From: Streptomyces rhizosphaerihabitans
Lineage (GTDB): Bacteria; Actinomycetota; Actinomycetes; Streptomycetales; Streptomycetaceae
DNA: 64,000 bases
NCBI RefSeq assembly: GCF_025399795.1
Contig: NZ_JAODTZ010000054.1
Location: 1-64,000 of the forward strand
Direction: 5' to 3'
Of this stretch, positions 18,810 to 27,188 are shown piece after piece; position 1 is the first letter of the stretch, and every line of letters begins with the position of its first letter. Position numbers and translations under genes: made by a program. The notes below the pieces were generated by a model. It was given only the letters and a program-made list of their open reading frames with translations. It did not search any database and was not told where the DNA came from.

Positions 18810-19460
18810 GTGATACCGCTCAACGGAAGGCTCCCGGGTACGCCTGAGAGCACCCGCAGGCACCTGGACTGGACGGCGGCCCTGTGGCCGGTGCTCAGGG
18901 TGCCACGCGGCGCGGCTCGGACCGCCGCCTACGGGCTGGCCTGGCTGCTTCTGGAAGCAGCCGTCACAGAGGCGTTCGACCTCTTCTACTGGTCGGACAG
19001 CAACGCGCCCCGGCACACCACCGGTTTGCTCGTTCCGATTCTGCTCACCGTGCCGGCCCTGCTGATGACGGCGGCCCTGGCGAGCGCCGTCCGGCTCGAC
19101 ACCTCCGATCGGCGTTGGCACATGCTCGGCCGCGCCTTGAGCACCCTGGCGTGGACGGCGGCAGTGACGGCAAGTCTGATGGCCCTGGTGACGCTTGTCA
19201 TCGGGGCCGCTGATCTCTGCGAGATGACCGCGCCCCCTGTCCCCGCCCACCTTGAGCCCGCGCTGATGGTCCCGGCCTGCCTGGTCGCGGCACTGGCCCT
19301 CGGTGCGGCAGTCGGCAGCGCCGCCTCAGCCCTCAGCCGACACCGCATGGGCACCATGGCCCGCTACGCGGTCTGGATCGCCACCGCCGCAGTCAGCGTC
19401 TTCCTGCTGCTGGCCCCGATCCTGCGCGCATCGCCGACCTGCCGGCCGGTCGTCCCCTGA
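18810..19460 (+). CDS. Hypothetical multi-pass membrane protein
   Basis: A 216-aa protein with about five hydrophobic helices (around residues 35-55, 75-100, 110-140, 150-170, 190-210) and no recognised family. The GTG at 18810 is preferred because GGGGAGG lies 8 bp upstream. A longer frame from 18741 has no ribosome site and a non-hydrophobic, unremarkable extension. It contains a possible short-loop pair DLCEMTAP on the outside. Function unknown. Confidence 0.6.
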   Translation: MIPLNGRLPGTPESTRRHLDWTAALWPVLRVPRGAARTAAYGLAWLLLEAAVTEAFDLFYWSDSNAPRHTTGLLVPILLTVPALLMTAALASAVRLDTSDRRWHMLGRALSTLAWTAAVTASLMALVTLVIGAADLCEMTAPPVPAHLEPALMVPACLVAALALGAAVGSAASALSRHRMGTMARYAVWIATAAVSVFLLLAPILRASPTCRPVVP

Positions 19461-19736
19461 CCTCCCCATGCCAGAGTGCCCGGCAACTGTTCATTCAGCG
19501 GCGCACGCCCCCTGACCGACGAAAGAAGCAACCGAAGTGCCGGAGGCCGAGGGCCTGCAGTGGTGGGAACCGCCGTTCTACCTGCATCCGAAGCAGTTCG
19601 GTGCCCGGGAGAGGTACAACCTCCACTGCCAGTCGCGGAGTCCGCCGCGACTGTGCAGGGTCTCTTGCCCGCGTTGCAGTTCCTCGGCGAGGCCGAGGTG
19701 TCGACGGACTTCAGCCGGCCGTGGCACCGTGCGCCG

Positions 19737-19970
19737 TCACCTCACCGCCGACTCCACACCACCTGTGCGAGCCGAACTCGCCATCTTCTCGGCAGCAGCC
19801 AGGGCGGTGAGGCCCTGGATCTCCTCCCCGGCCTCGATGACTGCACGCTTGACTTCCAGGGTCAGGCCGACCGACGTCTTGATGACGCCTCGCACCAGCG
19901 GTTTCGCCACTCTTTTGGCCAGAGGGGCCGCAATCACGCCGACGAGGAAGGGAGGAACAGCAGGGAGCAT
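19737..19970 (-). CDS. DUF5132-like small membrane protein (paralog 1)
   Basis: A 77-aa protein beginning MLPAVPPFLVGVIAAPLAK, then VAKPLVRGVIKTSVGLTLEV, and an amphipathic helical C-terminal part (KRAVIEAGEEIQGLTALAAA). It is clearly homologous to the proteins at 22791-23198 and 56163-56471, and is the shortest of the three. I recognise the pattern as DUF5132. Such proteins resemble the PacL/DUF1490 metal-transporter partners in layout: one N-terminal membrane segment plus a helical cytosolic tail. No metal-binding tail is present here. An AGAAGAGGG ribosome site precedes the ATG. Confidence 0.72.
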   Translation of the reverse strand: MLPAVPPFLVGVIAAPLAKRVAKPLVRGVIKTSVGLTLEVKRAVIEAGEEIQGLTALAAAEKMASSARTGGVESAVR

Positions 19971-20170
19971 GTGTGAACCCTCTTCTTGTGTGCACAGCAC
20001 GACTGCCGACGCCGCACGAGCCGATACCGTCTGGCCGACAAAGCTGGGCAGGAATTTCACCCCCACCAAAAACACGATAGTCGGACCTTGGCCGATGCGC
20101 CCGTAGACGCCGGCGCTGTTCATTCGGTCGGGCGGAAACTCGCGGAGCGGACCGTGGCTGCGCAACGGGA

Positions 20171-21313
20171 TCAAAACGACTTCGGCGCCCCCGGCCCGCA
20201 CTGGTCCAGCAGCGAGTCCACTACCTGCACAACGAATTCCGGTACGCGATCCGGGAAGTCGTGGCCGGTTCCCTCTGGGGTGTAAACCCTCCGCCCCCTG
20301 CTGGAGGCCGCGAGGAACCGTTCTCTCACGGTGAGGAAGAAGTGCCGTACCCGGGCGCTCTCCTCCGGATCGTCGACCGCGTCGAAGATCTCGCCACCGC
20401 CCGTCAGATCGCGTGGCGCCACGAGGAGGAGGGGCAGCGAGCCGAGCTCGCCGTCGTGTACGGCCGTCTGCCAGCCGTCTCTGGTGATGCCGTCCGGCGA
20501 CAGCTCTCGCAGGATCGATGCCGCGGCGCAGCTCGCCTTGGTCCTGAGCTCGATCATGGCGAGAACCTGCGCCGGGTCGTCGGAGGTGTGTGTCTCCTCC
20601 TTGCCCGCGAGAGGGTGGAGGCCGAAGAGGTGACGCAGCGCGAGGACGGTCTGGTCCCTCGGGGCACGTCGCAGGGCCGGAAGCGCCGGGCCGAAGGCGA
20701 CGGCATCGGGCGGGGTGGGATCGAGCAGCACCAGACCGGCCACCAGGTCAGGGCGGCGCCTGGCGGCGTTGGCCATGAGCAGCCCCCCGAACGAGTGCCC
20801 CACGAAGACATAGGGCCCCTTTTCACCGGCCCGTTCCAGCGCCGTGAGCAGTTCGACGGCTTCTGCCGCCGTCGTGCGCGGGAACGGGCCCGGGTCGCTC
20901 CAGCCGGACCCCGGACGGTCCACCAGGACCGAACGCATCCGTTCCCGCGCCAGCGCGTGCAGCCGGTACATGGCGTATCCGCCGGCATGGCCGCCCGGCA
21001 TCCAGACCACGGTGGGCCTCGGTCCGGCGTCTCCCTCGGCCAGGACATGCATGCGGTAGCCGCCCACGTCGACCATTCGCCCGGGGGGCGGATACCGCCC
21101 GCGTATCCGGCCCACATGCACCAGATGGCGGAACGACCCGAGACCGAGCGCGAGGGCCACGGCCCACAGCACACCGCCGAGAATCCGCCGGCCGGCACCC
21201 CTGGATACACACCGCGCACCCGCGGCCGCCGGCAGCAGAGCGATCCCCAGCCCGGCCCAGTCGCGGCTGAGCAGCCGGAGTATCGCGTCGGCGGCACGTC
21301 TTCCCGGTCGCAT
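20171..21313 (-). CDS. Alpha/beta hydrolase, membrane-anchored
   Basis: A 380-aa protein with an N-terminal hydrophobic region (about residues 15-65, probably two helices) and an alpha/beta hydrolase fold. It has an oxyanion HG-like segment (WMPGGHAGG), the nucleophile elbow VGHSFGG near residue 170, and C-terminal His in GTGHDFPD. The catalytic Asp is probably within LLLVAPRD. Substrate unknown. The start at 21313 has GGAGAAGGG upstream. It is downstream of, and on the same strand as, the type II thioesterase, with a 260-bp gap, so it may lie just outside the cluster. Confidence 0.8.
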   Translation of the reverse strand: MRPGRRAADAILRLLSRDWAGLGIALLPAAAGARCVSRGAGRRILGGVLWAVALALGLGSFRHLVHVGRIRGRYPPPGRMVDVGGYRMHVLAEGDAGPRPTVVWMPGGHAGGYAMYRLHALARERMRSVLVDRPGSGWSDPGPFPRTTAAEAVELLTALERAGEKGPYVFVGHSFGGLLMANAARRRPDLVAGLVLLDPTPPDAVAFGPALPALRRAPRDQTVLALRHLFGLHPLAGKEETHTSDDPAQVLAMIELRTKASCAAASILRELSPDGITRDGWQTAVHDGELGSLPLLLVAPRDLTGGGEIFDAVDDPEESARVRHFFLTVRERFLAASSRGRRVYTPEGTGHDFPDRVPEFVVQVVDSLLDQCGPGAPKSF

Positions 21314-21573
21314 GGTCCCTTCTCCGTCCCAGCCTTCGCGGCCGCTGCCGGGGACACCGCACGTCTCAGCGACCGGTACGACCATCGTCCCCTGGGAACC
21401 CCGAGGGCGCCATGCGCGGTGCCGGGACCCCGCCTTCCGTCACAGCCGGGCAGCCGCCGACACCGTACGGACCCTGCCAGGAACCGACCGCGCACGGTCC
21501 GGGAGCTGTGCGTGTGCGCCGTGGACTTCCAGGTTCTCGATACGGGCATTCGCCGTCAGGCCCGACCGGCGCC

Positions 21574-22323
21574 TCACGCGCGCGCAAGGCGTGCTGCCAC
21601 GTCCGCGACCACTTCGGCCTCCCGGGCTGCGAGGTAGAAGTGATCCCCGGGGAACGGGCACAGCTCGAAGGAGCCCGGGGCGGCGAGGCCGGACCAGGCG
21701 AGGACCCCGTCGAGCGCGCAACTCGGATCGTCCTGGCCGACGTACGCGGTGATCGGCGCCTTGACCGGAGCCGGATTCTGGGGGTGATAGCCCTCGATCA
21801 GCCGGTAGTCCGAACGGAGGGCGGGCAGCAGCAGGTCACGCAGCTCCGGGATGTCGTAGGCCTCCGAGTGCAGGTCTCCGAGGTGCCGGACGTGGGTGAT
21901 CAGGGTTTCGTCGTCGGCGTCGTGCAGCGCGACGCGTTCGGCCCACCGGGGGACTTCGTGTGCGGAGACCAGCAGGTGCTCGGGGACGATGCCGCGGGTC
22001 TCCAGCCGCAGGGCCACCTCGTAGGCGACGCATGCGCCCATGCTGTGCCCGAAGAGCGCCAACGGCCGGTCGAGCCAGGGCCGCAGTGCGTCCTCGATCG
22101 TGTCGGCCAGGGTGGCCATGTCCTCGATGCAGGCTTCCGCAAGCCGGTCCTGGCGGCCGGGGTACCGCACGGCGAGCACCTCGACGTCCGTCGGCAGCAA
22201 CGCGGGCCAGCCGTGGAACAGCTGCGCCGTGCCGCCGGCGTGCGGGAAACACACCAGTCGGAGCCTGGGGTCCGCCGCACGCCGGTGAACACGGAACCAC
22301 TTCTTCGCGTCGGTCGCCGTCAT
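21574..22323 (-). CDS. Type II thioesterase for the NRPS
   Basis: A 249-aa stand-alone thioesterase of the GrsT/SrfAD type. These hydrolyse mis-primed or stalled acyl groups from carrier proteins. Seen: the N-terminal RLVCFPHAGGTAQLFHGW, the GHSMG nucleophile elbow near residue 92, Asp in TAYVGQDDPS and the catalytic His in GDHFYL. Its start overlaps the stop of the 63-aa gene (ATGA), so the pair is translationally coupled. It almost certainly serves the giant NRPS 7 kb away, though four genes lie between (three on the minus strand and the plus-strand oxidoreductase with its broken SBP leader). Confidence 0.9.
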   Translation of the reverse strand: MTATDAKKWFRVHRRAADPRLRLVCFPHAGGTAQLFHGWPALLPTDVEVLAVRYPGRQDRLAEACIEDMATLADTIEDALRPWLDRPLALFGHSMGACVAYEVALRLETRGIVPEHLLVSAHEVPRWAERVALHDADDETLITHVRHLGDLHSEAYDIPELRDLLLPALRSDYRLIEGYHPQNPAPVKAPITAYVGQDDPSCALDGVLAWSGLAAPGSFELCPFPGDHFYLAAREAEVVADVAARLARA

Positions 22324-22511
22324 CGCCGACGGATCCCGCGCAGGTGCAGGGAGCCGAGCCTGGCGAGAAAAGCGGGAAGCTGCTCCACCGCCCTCGTGAA
22401 TACGTATGCAGGCTGCACGGTGTGGCGCCGGCGATCGGTCACGACGAGTCTGCAGGCACCGCCTTCCTGGATGAGTTCCGCGGAATACAGGGGGGTTCCG
22501 GTCGCAGACAT
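22320..22511 (-). CDS. Small 63-aa protein, cluster-associated paralog A
   Basis: The sequence starts MSATGTPLYSAELIQEGGAC and continues RLVVTDRRRHTVQPAYVFTR, then a Leu-rich tail with LPAFLARLGSLHLRG. It matches the 62-aa protein at 26968-27156: both share LY-x-AEL-x-E, LVV-x-D, R-x-TVQ, AV-x-x-LP-x-FL and LGS. The layout suggests a beta-hairpin then one or two helices. I know no family for it. It is neither MbtH nor a carrier protein, since it has no DSL serine. GGAGGCAGG precedes the ATG, and it is coupled by ATGA to the thioesterase. A role in NRPS function is inferred from position. Confidence 0.75.
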   Translation of the reverse strand: MSATGTPLYSAELIQEGGACRLVVTDRRRHTVQPAYVFTRAVEQLPAFLARLGSLHLRGIRRR

Positions 22512-22790
22512 CTGACCTGCCTCCATCAGGGTGTCGTGATGGCCGATACGGCGCAGCCCACCATGTCGCCGGTGGCGCGGCGGTCGCATGCGAGAGGCCG
22601 GGACGACGAACGGCCGCTGTGTCCGCCGAAGAATCCATGGAACAAAGTCAACTTTTTCACGGAGGGACTCGCGCGGAAAGGAACGGGATTGCTCCGGCCC
22701 GCACTTGGCAGTCTCGACCGGTTACGCAGACGAAAACGTGCCCGTGACATCGGGACGAGCCAGAATCACACGGAGAGTCGGCGGGCAGAC

Positions 22791-23198
22791 TCAGTGCGCC
22801 TTGGCGGCGACCGAACCGTCGCTACGGGCCTTGGCAGCGGCCGAACCGTCGCTACGGGCCTTGCCGACGGGCTTGGCCTGACGGCCGGTCCGTCCCTCGT
22901 GGGCCTTTGCCGCTACGGGCGCCGGCTTGGCGGCCGCTCCGGCCCGGCCCGTGGTGCCGTCCTCCGGGGCCCCGACACCGTGTCCGACTCCCGGTGTCGT
23001 CTGGGCTGCGAGCACCTCGGCAGTCGCCTCGGCAGCGAGATCATGGATTCCCTCGCCGGCTTCATGGACAGCCCTCTTGACCTCGATTCCCAGGCCCACC
23101 GACGCTTTGACGACCCCTCGCACCAAGGGCTTGCCCAGCCTCTTCACCAGGGATACGGCGATCAGACCGATCAGGAAAGGAGGTACTACAGGCGGCAT
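22791..23198 (-). CDS. DUF5132-like small membrane protein (paralog 2, long basic tail)
   Basis: A 135-aa protein. Residues 1-65 (MPPVVPPFLIGLIAVSLVKR, KPLVRGVVKASVGLGIEVKR, EAGEGIHDLAAEATAE) match paralogs 1 and 3. A Gly/Ala/Lys-rich tail follows, including two direct repeats of a KARSDGSxAAKA unit, encoded by a duplicated stretch of about 27-30 bp near 22800-22865. The tail is basic, disordered-looking and has one His per end, unlike the acidic/His-rich metal-binding tails of PacL proteins. The start at 23198 follows AGAAGGATG. The longer in-frame extension lacks family similarity. Confidence 0.72.
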   Translation of the reverse strand: MPPVVPPFLIGLIAVSLVKRLGKPLVRGVVKASVGLGIEVKRAVHEAGEGIHDLAAEATAEVLAAQTTPGVGHGVGAPEDGTTGRAGAAAKPAPVAAKAHEGRTGRQAKPVGKARSDGSAAAKARSDGSVAAKAH

Positions 23199-23327
23199 GG
23201 CACAACATCCTTCTCTTCTGTCGAGGAGACGATGATTGGATGGACGCACTCCGCTTCAGCGGACCCGCACCCTCCATCACAGAGAGTATCCAAGGACGGG
23301 TAAGCGGCTACCAATTCCCTGTGGCCT

Positions 23328-25088
23328 TCACTCATTCGAGTAGAGCGGCTTTCCCTGGAAGTCTGTTCGGCCGTATGCCCCGTGCAGTTCTCTCTTCACC
23401 CGTCGGCGCAGGGCGGGAAACGGCAGTGTGCCGCCGGCCAGCACGGTCTCGTGAAAGGCGCGAACGTCGAACGCGGCGCCGGCGCCGCGTTCGCACGCTG
23501 CCCGCAATGCCGTGAACTCCGCATGACCCGCCCGGTACGTCAGCGCCTGCCCCGGCAGATCGGTCGCGTAGCGCAACAACTCGGTCGTGATCTGCCGTTC
23601 GGACTCGGCTGCCGCGTGGGCCCGCATGAAGGTGCGCGCCTCCTCCAGTGTCATCGTCCCGAGGTTGAGGCCGGTGTCGACGACGAGGCGCTGCGCGGTG
23701 AACCGTTCATGGGCCAGTCGTCCGTACGCGTCCCACGGGTCGTCGTACAGCCCCATCTCCCAGGCGAGCCCTGCCGCGTACTCCGCCCAGCCCTCCTCGA
23801 ACCCGCTGAAGGCCGCCAGCTCGCGTCGCAGGTCGGGCAGCGCGGTGTTCTCGGCCTGGCGGGCGAGGTGGAAGTGATGTCCGGGCGACAGCTCGTGGTA
23901 GATGAGCGCGGCCGCGCCGAGCAGTGACCGATGTGCCAGGTCCGAGGCGTTGTAGCGGTAGCGTCCCACCGGTTGCGTGGCGGTCGGCGGTTCGTAGTAG
24001 CCGAACGTCATCGACCCCTCCAGCGCCGGGTCGAGGCGGGCCACGCCGTAGGGGGCGCGGGGCAGGACCGCGAACCAGCGCGGCAGCAGCGGCGTGAGGC
24101 GGTCGAGGTGTCCGCGGTAGCGGGCTTCGACCTCCTCCGGGGTGGTGGCGTACAGGCGCGGCTCGGTCGCGAGCCGTTCGTGGAACTCCGCCTCCGTCCC
24201 CGCGAAACCGAGCGTGTCGCGCATCTCCCGCATCCGCTCGCCGAGTTCGCGGCAGTGCTCCCGGCCGAGTTCGTGGAGGCGTTCGGGTGGTGTGTCGCCG
24301 GATGTGTACGTCCTGACGAAGGCCCGGTATGCCGCCTCGCCTTCCGGGTAGCGGGCCCAGCCGACGGCCTGCGGCGCCCGCCGGAGGTAGTGCGGGTCGC
24401 CCACGAGGGCGACGAGGCGGTCGAACGCCGGCTCCAGTTCGGTGGCCACGAGCCGCTCCACCGTGTCGCGCAGGTGCCCCCGGCTCGCCGCGTCGAGCCG
24501 GGTGAGCCGCCCGGCGTCCGCCCGGACGTACCGTGCCGACGAGGCCCGCAGGCGGGTGAGTGTGGTGTGGACACCGGTCAGGGCCGGAGCGGGGATGTGA
24601 AAGCCCCGCTCCGCCTGCCCGGCGGCCTTGTCGCCGATCGTCGCGACGCAACGGGCCAGGTCCCGTACGAGGGTCACGTACCGGTCCGCGTCGGCTCGGT
24701 GCTCGAAGCGGAACGGGCGGAAGACGGTGTCACCGTACTGCTGGAGGCGGAAGAGCTGGTACGGCGTCGCGGTGGGGGTGAGCCAGTGGAAACGTCCCGC
24801 CTCCGCTTCCTGTTCGGCCAGTGCCCGGAGGAAGCCCGCCGTGTCGGCGGCGGGACCGGACAGCTCCGCCGGTCGCAGCGCACGCAACCGGTTCAGCACC
24901 CCTGCCGCGAACCCGGCGCGCTCGTCGGCCTCCCCCGCGGACACCCCCGGCAGCGACTCGACCGGCAGCCCGCGGCGCGTGCGCAGCGACGGCTCGCGTG
25001 CGAGCAGGAAGTCCCAGTACGAGGTCGCGAGTCGGTCGATCTCTCGCGCCGTGGAGTCGTCCGGGGAGCCTCCTGGATTGATGACCAT
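23328..25088 (-). CDS. DUF885-family putative metallohydrolase
   Basis: A 586-aa protein of the DUF885 family, peptidase-like proteins with a deep zinc-type site. Seen: the motif YHELSPGHHF (HExxPGHH) near residue 405, preceded by TFGYYEPP and followed by FEEGWAEYAAGLAWEMGLYDD, which carries the conserved E-GWA-Y. Length is typical. The start at 25088 (MVINPGG) has no strong ribosome site; starts 60-100 bp upstream are possible. It sits between the two NRPS-related operons, and nothing shows it belongs to the pathway. It could hydrolyse peptides or act in self-protection. Confidence 0.72.
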   Translation of the reverse strand: MVINPGGSPDDSTAREIDRLATSYWDFLLAREPSLRTRRGLPVESLPGVSAGEADERAGFAAGVLNRLRALRPAELSGPAADTAGFLRALAEQEAEAGRFHWLTPTATPYQLFRLQQYGDTVFRPFRFEHRADADRYVTLVRDLARCVATIGDKAAGQAERGFHIPAPALTGVHTTLTRLRASSARYVRADAGRLTRLDAASRGHLRDTVERLVATELEPAFDRLVALVGDPHYLRRAPQAVGWARYPEGEAAYRAFVRTYTSGDTPPERLHELGREHCRELGERMREMRDTLGFAGTEAEFHERLATEPRLYATTPEEVEARYRGHLDRLTPLLPRWFAVLPRAPYGVARLDPALEGSMTFGYYEPPTATQPVGRYRYNASDLAHRSLLGAAALIYHELSPGHHFHLARQAENTALPDLRRELAAFSGFEEGWAEYAAGLAWEMGLYDDPWDAYGRLAHERFTAQRLVVDTGLNLGTMTLEEARTFMRAHAAAESERQITTELLRYATDLPGQALTYRAGHAEFTALRAACERGAGAAFDVRAFHETVLAGGTLPFPALRRRVKRELHGAYGRTDFQGKPLYSNE

Positions 25089-25238
25089 GTCGCCAGTGTG
25101 CGCCTTGAGGTGACGCAGCGTCAGCAACGAGGCCGTGAACCGCGCGTCGGGCAGCCTCACTCGGACGGGGGAAATAGACCCGCGTGTTCGCGTCCGGCCC
25201 GGGAAAGCCCGGCCGACGCCGTCGATCGCGATGGCACG

Positions 25239-25523
25239 ATGAGCGCCATGCACCGCCGAACCGTGTCGTCTCCCAGGGCTCGGTCGGTCGTGGCGGCGGC
25301 CGGCGCCGTCGTGTCAGCCGTGCCGGCCGGTTGCGGCGGCGACGTGTCGTCGACGCGCACTCCTGTGGTCGTGGGCGGCACCGTCACGATCGCCACCGCC
25401 TCCGGGACCCCGAGCTTCAACCCGTACTCGCAGTCCGGCCTTTCACTGGCTCCTTATGCCTACGCCTCATTGGTCGATGTGGCGCGGGACGGGCGTGTGG
25501 TGTCCGGTCTGGCCGAGAGATGA
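25239..25523 (+). pseudogene. Truncated ABC substrate-binding lipoprotein (SBP_5-like) fragment
   Basis: A 94-aa open frame. It has a basic N-terminus, a hydrophobic core and a lipobox-like VPAGC, then VTIATASGTPSFNPYSQSG and APYAYASLVDVARDGRVVSG, which match the first 60 mature residues of family-5 (oligopeptide/dipeptide) binding proteins. Intact members exceed 500 aa; here the protein stops just after the G-L-A-E motif. Its TGA overlaps the ATG of the FAD oxidoreductase. It looks like the front end of a transporter gene whose remainder was replaced. It may still act as a translated leader for the next gene. Confidence 0.65.
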
Positions 25524-26878
25524 CGGCCGGGCAAGCGGACACGCCTCCGTCCGGCGCGGACGCGGTCGTCGTGGGGGCCGGTGTGATCGGTGCCGCGGTG
25601 GCACTGGAACTGGCGCGCACCGACCGGCGCGTCGTGGTCGTCGACAAGTCCGGCGGCGTCGGCCACGGATCCACCAGCGCGTCGAGCGCGATCATCCGTT
25701 TCAACTACTCGACCTGGGACGGGGTCGCCACCGCATGGGAATCCCGGCACTGCTGGGCACGATGGGCGGAGCACCTGGGCACCGTGCGCGGCCCCGGTCT
25801 GGCGGCGTTCCGGCGGACCGGAGCGGTACTCCTCGACGCACCGGGCTCCGGGACGTCGGAGGTCGTCGCGCTGTTCGAGCGTGCCGGTGTGCCGTACGAG
25901 CGCTGGGACGCCGCGACGCTGCGCAGCCGGATTCCCGGTATCGACGCGGGACGCTACGGGCCTCCCAGGTCCCTGCTCGACGATGCCTTCTTCTCCGGTC
26001 CCGAAGGTGAACTCGGCGCGCTGTTCACACCCGACGCGGGCTTCGTCGACGATCCACAGCTCGCGGCACAGAACCTCGCGGACGCGGCAGCCCGCATCGG
26101 GGTGCGTTTCCTCTTCCGGCGCGCGGTCGTCGGTGTGCTGCGCGGCGAGGACCGGGTGGCGGGCGTTCGGCTCGCCGACGGCACCGCGATCACGGCACCG
26201 GTGGTGGTCAACGCCGCCGGGCCCTGGTCGGGCGGGTTCAACCGGACGGCCGGGGTCGGAGCAGAGTTCACCGTGGGAGTGCGCCCGCTGCGCCAGGAGG
26301 TCCACCAGGTGGCCGCGCCGGTCCGTCAGGGCGACGGAACCATCTCGGGCCCGGGCGGCACCGGGACCACGTCCGGCCCGATCGTGGCCGATGTCGACCT
26401 CGGGACCTATCTGCGCCCCTCCGGCGGACACCTCCTCATCGGCAGTACACTGCCCGACTGCGACCCCAGGGAGTGGCTCGACGATCCCGACGAGTGCAAC
26501 CCGCACCCGACCCCCGCCCGGTTCGAGACCCAGGTGACCAGGGCCGCACGCCGATTCCCGCTCCTCGGCGTTCCGAACCGGCCGACCGGCATCGCCGGCG
26601 TCTACGACGCCGCCGACGACTGGTCCCCCATCTACGACCGCACCGATCTGGCCGGCTTCTACGTCGCCATGGGCACGAGCGGCAACCAGTTCAAGAACGC
26701 TCCCCTGGCGGGCCGGTTCCTCGCCACCCTGGTCGACCGTGTCGAGGCCGGCCACGACCACGACCACGATCCGCTGCGGTACACGGGGGAACACACCGGC
26801 GTCGTCGTCGACCTCGGTGCCTTCTCCCGCAGACGGCCCCTGGCCGAGGGTGCCGCCTCTCGAACCGTCATGGGCTGA
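25520..26878 (+). CDS. FAD-dependent oxidoreductase (DAO/glycine-oxidase type)
   Basis: A 452-aa flavoprotein of the D-amino-acid/sarcosine/glycine oxidase superfamily. The FAD-binding Rossmann motif VVVGAGVIGAAVALELA is at residues 15-31. The second conserved region is VVNAAGPWSGGF near 230, and near the C-terminus lie DWSPIYDRTDLAGFYVAMG and GTSGNQFKNAP. These enzymes oxidise secondary or primary amines of amino-acid-like substrates. The start overlaps the stop of the truncated binding-protein fragment (ATGA). The gene converges on the 62-aa gene that ends the NRPS operon. Pathway membership is uncertain. Confidence 0.83.
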   Translation: MTAGQADTPPSGADAVVVGAGVIGAAVALELARTDRRVVVVDKSGGVGHGSTSASSAIIRFNYSTWDGVATAWESRHCWARWAEHLGTVRGPGLAAFRRTGAVLLDAPGSGTSEVVALFERAGVPYERWDAATLRSRIPGIDAGRYGPPRSLLDDAFFSGPEGELGALFTPDAGFVDDPQLAAQNLADAAARIGVRFLFRRAVVGVLRGEDRVAGVRLADGTAITAPVVVNAAGPWSGGFNRTAGVGAEFTVGVRPLRQEVHQVAAPVRQGDGTISGPGGTGTTSGPIVADVDLGTYLRPSGGHLLIGSTLPDCDPREWLDDPDECNPHPTPARFETQVTRAARRFPLLGVPNRPTGIAGVYDAADDWSPIYDRTDLAGFYVAMGTSGNQFKNAPLAGRFLATLVDRVEAGHDHDHDPLRYTGEHTGVVVDLGAFSRRRPLAEGAASRTVMG

Positions 26879-26906
26879 CGTTCGACCATCAGCGCCCGTT
26901 CACAAA

Positions 26907-26947
26907 GCCGGTGCCGTCCGGCAGTTGATGTGCGGGACGACACCGGC
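26907..26947. terminator. Hairpin at the end of the NRPS operon
   Basis: GCCGGTGCCGTCC (26907-26919) pairs, with one mismatch, with GGACGACACCGGC (26935-26947) across a 15-bp loop. It lies between the convergent oxidoreductase and 62-aa gene stops and so could end both transcripts. Confidence 0.55.
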
Positions 26948-26967
26948 CTCATTGATCCGGAAGCGGT

Positions 26968-27156
26968 CTACCAGCGGCCGCGTGCCGACGCCGAGCCGAG
27001 CTTGGAACTCAGCACCGACAGGAATACCGGGAGCCTGGCCACCGCGGATTCGGGAACCGGGGTGACCTGGACCGTGTCCCGCACCACGTCCTGCACCACG
27101 AGTTTGTAGGTGCCGTCTTCCTCGACGAGTTCGGCGGCGTAGAGCAGTGTTTCCAC
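26968..27156 (-). CDS. Small 62-aa protein, cluster-associated paralog B
   Basis: The sequence begins (GTG start) with V/M-ETLLYAAELVEEDGTYKL and continues VVQDVVRDTVQVTPVPESAV, then LPVFLSVLSSKLGS and a basic tail. It is the last gene of the NRPS operon, 32 bp after the SRPBCC stop, with GAAGGACC before the GTG. It is homologous along its full length to the 63-aa protein coupled to the type II thioesterase. Predicted shape: two beta strands (LYAAELVEEDG, TYKLVVQDV), a third strand, then a helix. No known family. I expect a protein-protein accessory or binding role, not an enzyme. Confidence 0.75.
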   Translation of the reverse strand: METLLYAAELVEEDGTYKLVVQDVVRDTVQVTPVPESAVARLPVFLSVLSSKLGSASARGRW

Positions 27157-27188
27157 CAGGGGTCCTTCGGTCGTGTCGTGCGGCGGGG

